Below the pieces are notes generated by a model. The model searched no databases. It saw nothing but the letters and a program-made list of their open reading frames with translations, and was not told the origin of the DNA. Source: Faunimonas pinastri (lineage in GTDB: Bacteria; Pseudomonadota; Alphaproteobacteria; Rhizobiales; Afifellaceae). From it: a DNA stretch of 64,000 nucleotides. The stretch is from NCBI RefSeq assembly GCF_900110915.1, contig NZ_FOFG01000001.1:620001-684000 (forward strand). Direction: 5' to 3'. How positions within the stretch are numbered: position 1 is the first letter of the stretch; each line of letters opens with the position of its first letter. Both the position numbers and the translations under genes were made by a program. Shown here in pieces: positions 15,098 to 22,361 of the stretch.

Positions 15098-16914
15098 CCG
15101 CCGAAGTCCCGATGTCCGGAGAAAACCCCATGCTTGCAGCTTCCGAATGGCCCGCGGCGGCCTCGGTCGGATCGCGGAACGACCGAAACCGACTCATTTC
15201 GGATCTGCGATCCATCGTCGGCAGGAAGCATGTCCTGACGGAGGAAAGCGCGACGCGTCGCTATCGGACGGGATTTCGCTTCGGCTTCGGCCGCGCACTG
15301 GCGGTGGTGCGGCCCGGTTCGCTCGTGGAGCAATGGCGGGTGCTGAAGGCCTGCATCGAGGCGAACGTGATCGTCATCGCGCAGGCCTCCAACACCGGCC
15401 TGACGGGGGGCTCGACCCCGGATGGTAACGATTACGACCGCGATCTCGTCATCGTCAGCATGTCGCGGATGAAGACGATCCACGTCATCGAGGGCGGCGA
15501 GCAGGTCGTCTGCCTGCCCGGCGCCACGCTGGACCAGCTTGAGCGCGAATTGCTGCCGCTCGGGCGCGAGCCGCATTCGGTGATCGGCTCCTCCTGCATC
15601 GGCGCGTCGGTCTTTGGCGGCGTCTGCAACAATTCCGGCGGCTCGCTGGTGCAGCGCGGGCCGGCCTACACCGAGATGTCCGTCTTCGCGCGGGTGGACG
15701 AAGCGGGGCACCTGCACCTCGTAAATCACTTGGGCATCCGGCTGGACGGCTCGGAGGAGGAAGTCCTCGGCCGGCTGGACAACGGCACGTTCTCGGAAGG
15801 CGACGTGCTGCGCGATGCGGGGGCGGGCCACGATCATGGCTATGTCCGGCACGTGCGCGAGATCGAGGCGGCGACGCCCGCGCGCTTCAACGCGGATCCG
15901 GGCCGCCTCTTCGAATCGTCGGGGTCAGCCGGCAAGGTTATGGTCTTCGCCCTGCGGCTGGATACGTTCCCCATCGCGAGGAACGCCAGGGTTTTCTACA
16001 TCGGCACCAACCGGACCGAGGAACTCACCGACATCAGAAGGGCCGTCCTCGGCGAATTCGAGCACCTGCCGATTTCGGGCGAATACCTGCACCGGGATGC
16101 GTTCCGGGTGGCCGAAACCTACGGCAAGGACACCTTCCTGATGGTGCGTCATCTCGGCACCGCGCGGCTGCCCGGCCTCTTCGCGGCCAAGGCACGCTGC
16201 GACGCCATTCTCGACCGGATACCGTTTCTGCCCCGGCATCTCACCGACCGTATGATGCAGGCGGCAAGCCGACTTTTCCCGAGTCATCTGCCGCCCCGGA
16301 TGAGGGATTACGACAGGCGGTTCGAGCACCATCTGCTGCTGAAGGTCAGCGAGGAAGGGGCGGAGGAGGCGCGTCGCTTCCTGATGCGCTACTGCGAGAC
16401 GGCGACCGGCGCGTTTTTCGAATGCACGCCCGACGAAGGCGGCAAGGCGTTCCTGCACCGCTTTGCGGCGGCCATGGCCGCCAACCGCTACCGCGCGATC
16501 CATACCGGCAGCGTCGAGGATATCCTCGCATTGGACATCGCCCTGCCGCGCAACGAACGCGACTGGCTGGAAACATTGCCGCCCGAGATCGATGATCGGA
16601 TGATCCTCAAGCTCTATTACGGCCACTTCCTCTGCCACGTGTTCCACCAGGACTACATCGTGAAGAAGGGCAATGACTGCATGGCCCTGGAACATGAGAT
16701 GTGGAAGCTGCTGGACGAGCGCGGCGCCGAATACCCGGCCGAGCACAATGTCGGCCACATGTACGTCGCCAAGCCGGCGCTTCGCGAGCACTACCGCAAT
16801 CTCGACCCGTGCAACTGCTTCAATCCCGGTATCGGCCACACGTCGAAGGCGGCGAAGCATGGAAGAGAGGGCTCGCCATTGCCTTCATCACCTCCGACCT
16901 CGACGAGATCATGA
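15094..16914 (+). CDS. dld: FAD-dependent D-lactate dehydrogenase (quinone type) with an aberrant C-terminal tail
   Basis: 606 residues versus about 570 for E. coli Dld, a membrane-associated flavoprotein oxidising D-lactate to pyruvate and passing electrons to quinone. Visible features are the FAD-binding segment ASNTGLTGGSTPDG, VCLPGATLDQLE, SSCIGASVFGGVCNNSGG, and a C-terminal domain ending NPGIGHTSKAAKH, where E. coli Dld also ends in an NPGIGKTSK motif. The last 17 or so residues (after KAAKH, from about 16861) are read out of frame through a remnant of a sugar-transporter ATPase, so the natural stop has been lost. The GTG start at 15094 overlaps the lacI stop; internal ATGs at 15112 and 15130 are alternatives. 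Activity on glycolate cannot be excluded. Confidence 0.88.
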   Translation: MTAEVPMSGENPMLAASEWPAAASVGSRNDRNRLISDLRSIVGRKHVLTEESATRRYRTGFRFGFGRALAVVRPGSLVEQWRVLKACIEANVIVIAQASNTGLTGGSTPDGNDYDRDLVIVSMSRMKTIHVIEGGEQVVCLPGATLDQLERELLPLGREPHSVIGSSCIGASVFGGVCNNSGGSLVQRGPAYTEMSVFARVDEAGHLHLVNHLGIRLDGSEEEVLGRLDNGTFSEGDVLRDAGAGHDHGYVRHVREIEAATPARFNADPGRLFESSGSAGKVMVFALRLDTFPIARNARVFYIGTNRTEELTDIRRAVLGEFEHLPISGEYLHRDAFRVAETYGKDTFLMVRHLGTARLPGLFAAKARCDAILDRIPFLPRHLTDRMMQAASRLFPSHLPPRMRDYDRRFEHHLLLKVSEEGAEEARRFLMRYCETATGAFFECTPDEGGKAFLHRFAAAMAANRYRAIHTGSVEDILALDIALPRNERDWLETLPPEIDDRMILKLYYGHFLCHVFHQDYIVKKGNDCMALEHEMWKLLDERGAEYPAEHNVGHMYVAKPALREHYRNLDPCNCFNPGIGHTSKAAKHGREGSPLPSSPPTSTRS

Positions 16915-17045
16915 CGCTGGCGGACCGCATCCTCGTAATGTCGAATGGCTCACTTCCCAGCAAACTCTCCCGCCGCGACGGCACCCAGCACGCTCTCGTT
17001 CAAGATCAGCACGTGCGCTGTAGGAAGTTCTCGCGATCGGCATGA
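16860..17045 (+). pseudogene. C-terminal remnant of a ribose-type sugar ABC transporter ATPase
   Basis: In the frame starting at 16860 the translation contains GLAIAFITSDLDEIMTLADR and ILVMSNG, then RDGTQHALV and a TGA stop at 17045. This matches the end of RbsA/MglA-type double ATPases (the FISSELPEVL...SDRILVM region). Everything upstream of it (Walker motifs, signature) is gone, replaced by the dld 3' end, so the gene is a relic. The permease remnant begins right after it, as in an intact rbsAC order. Confidence 0.7.
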
Positions 17046-17443
17046 CTTTCGTGATCATCGCCGGCGGCATCGATTTTCCCGTCGGCTCCATCGTCGCCTG
17101 TCCAACATGGTGGCGGACGCTGATCCTCTATCGACTTGGCCGCTCGGCTACACCATCTGGTTCACGTGCCGGAGATCGTGCTGATCGCCAGCTCAAGGGA
17201 GTGCTCTTCGTCGCCGCGTTGGGCATGCTCTATGTCGTGCGCAGCGAGGTCATGCTCTCCTTCATGGCGCACGTTTCCCAACCTCTTGGGCGCGGACGGT
17301 CTCGGCGATATCGGCTTTCCCTGCTCGGCACCGGCAGTTCCGTCGGTGTGCCCCTTCGCGGTCTGAGCGCTGGTCGTCGGGGGGGGGGCGCCCATCTGGC
17401 GCTCGGCAAGTACCTGAAGTGGTCCGTCTATCGCCACACCTGA
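17042..17443 (+). pseudogene. Degraded RbsC-type sugar ABC transporter permease
   Basis: The ATG at 17042 opens with FVIIAGGIDFPVGSIVA, close to the hallmark VIIAGGIDLSVGS of RbsC-like permeases, and a later stretch reads LFVAALGMLYVVRS, matching the LGMLYIARG segment. Between them the hydrophobic core is missing. Beyond about 17280 the best match moves to another frame (NLLGADGLGDIGF) before a GKYLKWSVY fragment near 17405. Frameshifts, loss of membrane segments and a run of ten G at 17379-17388 show that it is not functional. It marks a former sugar-uptake operon beside dld and lacI. Confidence 0.65.
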
Positions 17444-17517
17444 AGCCGGAACGGATGGACGGTTCGTCTGAGGTGACCGGCCCCACCGTGTTGACGGATC
17501 GAACTCGCGACGGCTCT

Positions 17518-18243
17518 TCAGGAAAACAGTTCCGGCTTTTCCCTTAGCAGCACCTGGATCGTCTTGAAGACCTCCTCCAGGTGAACCTTCATGGCCTGTC
17601 CCGCGAGGGTCGGGTCGCCCAGGCGGATCGCGTCGACGATATCGGTGTGCTGCTCGATCAGGATATGCAGATGATCGGGCGACGGCAGGCTGAGATAGCG
17701 GACGCGGTCGAGCTGGCCCTTGACGCTCTGGATCACCTTCCATGCGCGCGGCATGGACACGCTGTCGCTGATCGCGCGGTGGAATGCCTCGTCGAGGACC
17801 ATGAAGCGGGCGGCGTCGCCGGCCACGATCGCCTCGGCCTGTTGGGCGAGAAAGCCCTGCAGCACCCGCACCGACGCGGTCTCCGGCTCCTCGGCCAGTC
17901 GCGCGGCGATCGCCGTTTCCAGCGCCTCGCGCAGGAAGCGGGCTTCCATGACCTCCGCCAGCCGGATCGGCGAAACAAACGTGCCCCGTTGCGGGAAGAT
18001 GTCGACCAGGCCCTCGTCGGCCAGCCGGATCAGCGCCTCCCTGACGGGGGTTCGGCTGACCCCTATGCGCAGGGAGAGCTCCTTCTCGCTGAGCGCTTCC
18101 TTGGGCTGGAGTCGCATCGTCAGGATCGCGTCCCGCAACCAGGCGTGCACCTGGCCGGTGATCGGCAGCTTCAAGTCGATGGGCAGATCGAGGGACGCTC
18201 TCTGCACGCTCTTCACCCTTGGTCGTCGTCGCGCGTCTCGCAC
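17518..18243 (-). CDS. GntR-family regulator, FCD (FadR/UxuR) subfamily
   Basis: 241 residues. The winged helix-turn-helix spans about residues 30-95 (LRDAILTMRLQPKEALSEKE, then GVSRTPVREALIRLADEGLV and FPQRGTFVSP). The FCD effector domain follows, with EARFLREALETAIAARLAE and the His/Asp-rich metal pocket residues in DEAFHRAI and LIEQHTDIVDAI. This subfamily senses carboxylates, including hexuronate intermediates. It is divergent from a dehydrogenase / TRAP / mannonate dehydratase operon and probably represses it from the palindrome at 18293-18310. The ATG at 18243 leaves about 25 residues before the HTH; a shorter start is possible. Confidence 0.9.
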   Translation of the reverse strand: MRDARRRPRVKSVQRASLDLPIDLKLPITGQVHAWLRDAILTMRLQPKEALSEKELSLRIGVSRTPVREALIRLADEGLVDIFPQRGTFVSPIRLAEVMEARFLREALETAIAARLAEEPETASVRVLQGFLAQQAEAIVAGDAARFMVLDEAFHRAISDSVSMPRAWKVIQSVKGQLDRVRYLSLPSPDHLHILIEQHTDIVDAIRLGDPTLAGQAMKVHLEEVFKTIQVLLREKPELFS

Positions 18244-18287
18244 GAAAGGCGCTCGATTACCACTCCAGTGCCTGTCATATCACGCAA

Positions 18288-18316
18288 TTGACGCACTACC
18301 ATGGTAGTGCTACAGC
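18288..18316 (+). promoter_or_regulatory. Promoter with perfect 18-bp palindromic operator (FCD-GntR target)
   Basis: GCACTACCATGGTAGTGC at 18293-18310 is an exact 18-bp palindrome. A -35-like TTGACG (18288-18293) abuts its left edge and a weak -10-like TACAGC (18311-18316) its right edge, at 17-bp spacing, so a bound dimer would block RNA polymerase. It lies 67 bp before the dehydrogenase ATG and 50 bp upstream of the divergent regulator start, the expected place for an autoregulated FCD-GntR operator. Confidence 0.7.
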
Positions 18317-18376
18317 GGTCAAAAGATCTCGCGAAATCGAGAGAACTCGCAAGAGTTGGGCCGAGGAAATGAACCG

Positions 18377-19393
18377 ATGAGCGCTGTCTCCATCCGCGAG
18401 CCGCATCACCTTCAGCTTCTTTCCTGCGAGCCGACCGAGCCCGGGCCGGGGGAGATCAGGCTTCGCGTGCAGCGTGGCGGCATCTGCGGATCCGACATGC
18501 ACATCCTTCACGGCGCCAATCCCTTCGCGAAATATCCGCGCGTGATCGGTCACGAATTCGCCGGAACGGTGGATGGCGTGGGCGAGGGCGTTACCGGCCT
18601 CGCCGAGGGCGACCAGATCGTCGTGGATCCCGTCGTCTCCTGCGGCCACTGCTATCCCTGCCGGATCGGGCGTCCCAATGTCTGCGCCAATCTCGAAGTC
18701 ATGGGCGTGCACCGCGACGGCGGCTTTCGCGAGTACATCACCATTCCCGCGGCGAACGCGGTGCGGGTTTCCCCGGCGCTGCCGGTCGAGATCGCGGCGC
18801 TGGCCGAACCGTTCTCGATCGCGGCCAACGTCCTTTCGCGGACCGGATGCGGGCCGGAGGACACCGTCCTGGTCTATGGCGCGGGCACCGTTGGCCTGAC
18901 GGTCCTGCAGGTCGCCAGGCTCAAGGGGGCGCGCGTGATCGTGGCGGATCCCGATGGGCAGCGGCTCGCCCGCGCGGAGAGCTTCGGGGCCGACCGGCTC
19001 CTTAGGACGGGGCGCGACGATATCCCGGCCAGCGTGGCGGGCGAGACGGAGGGGCTCGGCCCCACGGTCGTGATCGACGGGGCAGGCATTCCCGCTCTGC
19101 TGGAGGAAGCCTGCCGGGTCGCGAGCCCCGCGGGGCGGATCGGCGTCCTCGGCTTCTCGCCTGCGCCCTGCAACGTCTCGCAGCAGGAGATCGTGAAAAA
19201 GGAGCTGACGCTGTTCGGCTCGCGCCTGAACCGCAAGCTGCTGCCGGAGGTGGTCGGCTGGCTGGAAGACGGGCTCCTCAAGCCCGCGGCCATGATCACC
19301 CAGACCTATCGCGCTGAAGACGCGAAGGCTGCCTTCGACCTGATCGAGGCAGCGCCGGACCGCACGGTGAAGGTCCAACTCGCCTTCAACTGA
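18377..19393 (+). CDS. Zinc-dependent MDR dehydrogenase, L-gulonate/L-idonate 5-dehydrogenase-like
   Basis: 338 residues from the ATG at 18377, which has a good Shine-Dalgarno (CGAGGAA); an in-frame TTG 21 bp upstream is less likely. Medium-chain dehydrogenase motifs are GICGSDMHILHG (catalytic-zinc Cys), GHEFAGTVDGVG (zinc His and Glu), the structural-zinc cluster CGHCYPCRIGRPNVC, and the Rossmann loop VYGAGTVGL. The HEFAG and ICGSDMHI patterns resemble RspB/YjjN-type sugar-acid dehydrogenases. With mannonate dehydratase in the same operon it may oxidise L-gulonate (to fructuronate) or a similar aldonate. A fructuronate reductase is not seen in the window, so the route is incomplete here. 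Confidence 0.85.
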   Translation: MSAVSIREPHHLQLLSCEPTEPGPGEIRLRVQRGGICGSDMHILHGANPFAKYPRVIGHEFAGTVDGVGEGVTGLAEGDQIVVDPVVSCGHCYPCRIGRPNVCANLEVMGVHRDGGFREYITIPAANAVRVSPALPVEIAALAEPFSIAANVLSRTGCGPEDTVLVYGAGTVGLTVLQVARLKGARVIVADPDGQRLARAESFGADRLLRTGRDDIPASVAGETEGLGPTVVIDGAGIPALLEEACRVASPAGRIGVLGFSPAPCNVSQQEIVKKELTLFGSRLNRKLLPEVVGWLEDGLLKPAAMITQTYRAEDAKAAFDLIEAAPDRTVKVQLAFN

Positions 19394-19447
19394 GCGACCA
19401 GAAGAACCGGGTCCACAAGGCCCCGGACATAACAGGGAGGAAGACGA

Positions 19448-20440
19448 ATGAAGGACTTTCCGATCTCGCGCCGCACGTTCGTCGGCGGCGCCGTCGCGGC
19501 CGGGTTTGCCCCGGCGATCATCCGTCCGGCTCGTGCGGCGGGCCGGACGCTGAAGCTCGGTCACCTCGCCAACGAGGAGAACAGCTGGCACAAGGCCTCG
19601 CTGAAATTCGCCGAGGAGGTGAAGAACCGCACCAACGGCGAAGTCGAGGTGCAGGTCTTCCCGAACGAGCAGCTCGGCAAGGAAACCGATCTCATCAAGG
19701 GGATCCAGCTCGGCACGGTGGATTTCACCATCACGGGTGAGTCGCTGCAGAACTGGACGCCCTACGCCTCGCTTCTCGCGACCCCCTACGCCATCCGCGA
19801 CCTCGACCAGATGAAGACCGTCGTGGACGGCCCGATCGGGGAGAAGATCGCCGCCGCCGTCCGGGACAAGGCCAAGCTGGTGCCGCTGACCTGGTTCGCC
19901 CGTGGCCCGCGCGAGCTCACCTCCAACACGCCGATCAAGACGCCCGCCGATCTCGCGGGCCTGAAGATGCGCGTGCCGAACGTGCCGCTCTTCGTGTCCT
20001 TCTGGACGGCGCTGGGCGCCAAGCCGACCCCGATGGCCTTCTCCGAAGTCTTCACCGCGCTGCAGAGCCATGTGATCGACGCGCAGGAGAACCCGCTGGC
20101 GCTGATCCGCTCGGCGAGCTTCAACGAGGTTCAGAAGTATACGAATCTCACCGATCACGTGCTGAGCTGGATCTATCTGGCGACGGGCGAGCACACGCTG
20201 AGGAAGCTGACGCCCGACCAGCAGAAGGCGCTGCGCGATGCGGCCAAGGTGGCGCAGGACTATGAGCGCGAGCTTTTCCTGGCGGACGAAAAGCGCTTCC
20301 GCTCCGAGCTGGAGAAGGGTGGCATGACCTTTGTCGAAGTGGACAAGAAGGCCTTCGCCGAGAAGGGCAGCCAGGCGGTTCTCGCTTCGCTGAACCCGGA
20401 AGTCGTCCCCCTCTACAAGGAAATCGTGGCCGCCAAATAG
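19448..20440 (+). CDS. TRAP transporter substrate-binding protein, DctP family (hexuronate-type cluster)
   Basis: 330 residues preceded by GGGAGGAAGA. The N-terminus ISRRTFVGGAVAAGFAP carries a twin-arginine-like motif. Family features are LKLGHLANEENSWHKAS, the VFPNEQLGKETD motif, GLKMRVPNVPLF with the carboxylate-binding Arg, and DAQENPLALI. Together with the following DctQ and DctM it forms a tripartite importer, presumably for an aldonate or hexuronate given uxuA at the end of the operon. It resembles but is clearly distinct from the DctP at 12889-13908. Confidence 0.92.
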   Translation: MKDFPISRRTFVGGAVAAGFAPAIIRPARAAGRTLKLGHLANEENSWHKASLKFAEEVKNRTNGEVEVQVFPNEQLGKETDLIKGIQLGTVDFTITGESLQNWTPYASLLATPYAIRDLDQMKTVVDGPIGEKIAAAVRDKAKLVPLTWFARGPRELTSNTPIKTPADLAGLKMRVPNVPLFVSFWTALGAKPTPMAFSEVFTALQSHVIDAQENPLALIRSASFNEVQKYTNLTDHVLSWIYLATGEHTLRKLTPDQQKALRDAAKVAQDYERELFLADEKRFRSELEKGGMTFVEVDKKAFAEKGSQAVLASLNPEVVPLYKEIVAAK

Positions 20441-20456
20441 GCGAGGCTCCACGGCA

Positions 20457-20485
20457 GGAGCGTTCGGCGCCGTGCCGGGCGCTCC
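20457..20485 (+). other. Intercistronic hairpin between dctP and dctQ
   Basis: GGAGCG (20457-20462) and CGCTCC (20480-20485) can form a 6-bp stem with a GC-rich loop in the 92-bp gap between the binding protein and DctQ. There is no T-run, so it is better read as an mRNA-processing or stabilising element favouring binding-protein expression than as a terminator. Confidence 0.45.
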
Positions 20486-20532
20486 ATGAGAACGCCGGGT
20501 AACGGCGCGGTTTCGGAGGGGAGAAACGGATC

Positions 20533-21027
20533 ATGAGAAAGGTACTGGGCGCGGTGGTCTCCGCGCTTTCGGCCATCTGCAAGGCCGGGACCCTGCTGTC
20601 ATTCGCGGTGCTGATCTGCGTGGTGACGGTGCAGGTGCTCGGGCGCGTGCCGGGGATCTCGGCTCCCGCCTGGACGGAGGAAGTCGCCCGTTTCGCGCTG
20701 CTTTATCTGGTCGCCTTTTCCTGCGGTCTTGCCGCCCTCTATGGCGAACTCGTCAACGTCGATCTCGTCACCAACGCGCTTCCGGCGCCGGTGCAACTGG
20801 TGATTTCCAAGATCGTCGACATCATCGTGGTGCTGTTCTGCATCATGATCGCGCCGGGCGCCTACGGCTACGTCGTCAACAGCGTCGGCGAGCGGGCGCG
20901 GTCCTTCGACATGCCGATGACCCTGGTCTACGTCACGATCTTCATCATCCCCGTCGCCCTGGCGGTCTTCACCATCGCGCGTCTTCTCGGGTTCGGCCGG
21001 CCGATGCAGCACGAGGAGATGATCTGA
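20533..21027 (+). CDS. TRAP transporter small permease subunit, DctQ family
   Basis: 164-residue membrane protein with four hydrophobic segments, the usual DctQ topology. The family signature region reads SAPAWTEEVARFALLYLVAFSCGLAALYGELVNVD, with the conserved acidic-containing W-x-EE-x-x-R. The Shine-Dalgarno GGAGGGGAG is strong. Its stop overlaps the DctM start by one base (TGATG), so the two membrane subunits are translationally coupled. Confidence 0.92.
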   Translation: MRKVLGAVVSALSAICKAGTLLSFAVLICVVTVQVLGRVPGISAPAWTEEVARFALLYLVAFSCGLAALYGELVNVDLVTNALPAPVQLVISKIVDIIVVLFCIMIAPGAYGYVVNSVGERARSFDMPMTLVYVTIFIIPVALAVFTIARLLGFGRPMQHEEMI

Positions 21028-22301
21028 TGCTGATCGCGGCGCTTTTCGGCACCTTCGTCGTCTGCCTGCTTCTCGGCGTTCCCGTCGCGGTGACGCTGGG
21101 AGTTTCCTCCGTCGTCTATCTCTGGCTGGCCGGCATCGACCTGACCGTGGTGGCCCAGTTCCTGTATTCCGGCATGGACAGCTTCGTGCTGCTCTGCATC
21201 CCGGGCTTCGTACTGGCCGGCAACCTGATGAATGGCGGCGGCATCACCGACCAGATCGTCCGCTTCGGCAATTCGCTCTTCGGTCACATCCGCGGCGGGC
21301 TGGGCCTTGCCAACGTAACGGGCTCGATGATCTTCGCCGGCATCTCCGGCACGGCGGTGGCGGAAACCGCCTCCATCGGCGCGGTCATGATCCCCGCCAT
21401 GAAGAAGGCGGGGTACGGCGCGGCCTTTTCCGCCGCGACCACGGCCGCCGCCTCCACCGTCGGACCCATCATCCCGCCCAGCGTTCCCATGATCATCGTC
21501 GGCACGCTGACGGGTCTTTCCGTGGGCCGCATGTTCATGGCCGGCGCGGTTCCCGGTCTCCTGATGGGGCTCGGCATGATGCTGACGGTCTACATCGTCG
21601 CCCGCATCCGCAACTATCCGAAGGGGGAGTGGAAGGGTTTCCGCGAGGTGCTCTCCTCCGGCAAGTCGGCGATCTGGGCGATCCTGATGACGGCGATCAT
21701 CCTGTTCGGCATCGTCGGCGGCTACTTCACCCCGACTGAAGCCTCGATCGTCGCCTGCATCTACGCCTTCATCGTCGGCCTTTTTGTCTACAAGGGCTTC
21801 ACCCTGCGCGATCTGCCCCGGATCATGCTGGACAGCGCGATCGGCTCGGGCGCGCTGATCCTTCTGGTCGGGCTTGCCAGCGTCTTCGGCTGGATCCTGA
21901 CCAGCGAGCAGATCCCGCAGACCATCGCCAATGCGATGCTGTCGCTGACGACCAACAAGTACCTGATCATCCTCCTGATCAACGTCCTGCTGCTGATCGT
22001 CGGCACCTTCATGGAAACGATCGCGGCGCTGATCATCCTGTTTCCGCCGCTTCTGGCAGTGGCGGTCAAGGTCGGGATCGATCCGATCCACTTCGCCATG
22101 ATCGCGGTGATCAACCTAATGATCGGCCTTACAACGCCACCGGTCGGCATCTGCCTTTTTGTGGCCGGCAATATCGGCAAGGTGACCCTCGGTCAGGTCA
22201 GCCGCGAGATCGGTCCCTTCCTGATCTGCAACATTCTGGTGCTGATGCTGGTGTCGTTCGTGCCGGCCATTTCGCTCTGGCTTCCGAGCCTGTTCTTCTA
22301 A
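21027..22301 (+). CDS. TRAP transporter large permease subunit, DctM family
   Basis: 424-residue, highly hydrophobic transport subunit of the ion-transporter superfamily. Landmarks are GTFVVCLLLGVPVAVTLG at the N-terminus, IPGFVLAGNLMNGGG, the HIRGGLGLANVTGSMIFAGI helical hairpin, AAASTVGPIIPPSVPMIIVG in the substrate/ion region, and the second hairpin GLTTPPVGICLFVAG near the C-terminus. It completes the importer with the two preceding genes. Confidence 0.94.
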   Translation: MLIAALFGTFVVCLLLGVPVAVTLGVSSVVYLWLAGIDLTVVAQFLYSGMDSFVLLCIPGFVLAGNLMNGGGITDQIVRFGNSLFGHIRGGLGLANVTGSMIFAGISGTAVAETASIGAVMIPAMKKAGYGAAFSAATTAAASTVGPIIPPSVPMIIVGTLTGLSVGRMFMAGAVPGLLMGLGMMLTVYIVARIRNYPKGEWKGFREVLSSGKSAIWAILMTAIILFGIVGGYFTPTEASIVACIYAFIVGLFVYKGFTLRDLPRIMLDSAIGSGALILLVGLASVFGWILTSEQIPQTIANAMLSLTTNKYLIILLINVLLLIVGTFMETIAALIILFPPLLAVAVKVGIDPIHFAMIAVINLMIGLTTPPVGICLFVAGNIGKVTLGQVSREIGPFLICNILVLMLVSFVPAISLWLPSLFF

Positions 22302-22322
22302 CCGGGATCCCCGGATCCCGGT
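22301..22322 (+). other. Perfect 22-base inverted repeat between dctM and uxuA
   Basis: ACCGGGATCC (22301-22310) and GGATCCCGGT (22313-22322) are exact complements separated by two C. The left arm starts on the last base of the dctM stop. No U-tract follows, so a processing or stability hairpin, or a protein-binding dyad, is more likely than a terminator; uxuA starts 39 bp later. Confidence 0.55.
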
Positions 22323-22361
22323 ATCGCAGTATCCCCCGACGCAATCCCAAAGAGAGACAAC

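Noticed and set aside
17042-17443. An intact small membrane protein starting at 17042.
   Set aside because: Family motifs of a much larger sugar permease appear in pieces and in different frames, and hydrophobic segments are missing, so it is a remnant.
18296-20452. A 718-codon minus-strand open frame across the dehydrogenase and dctP genes.
   Set aside because: It lies antisense to two well-supported genes, its low-complexity His/Asp/Arg-rich product has no recognisable domain, and it would cover the operator palindrome.
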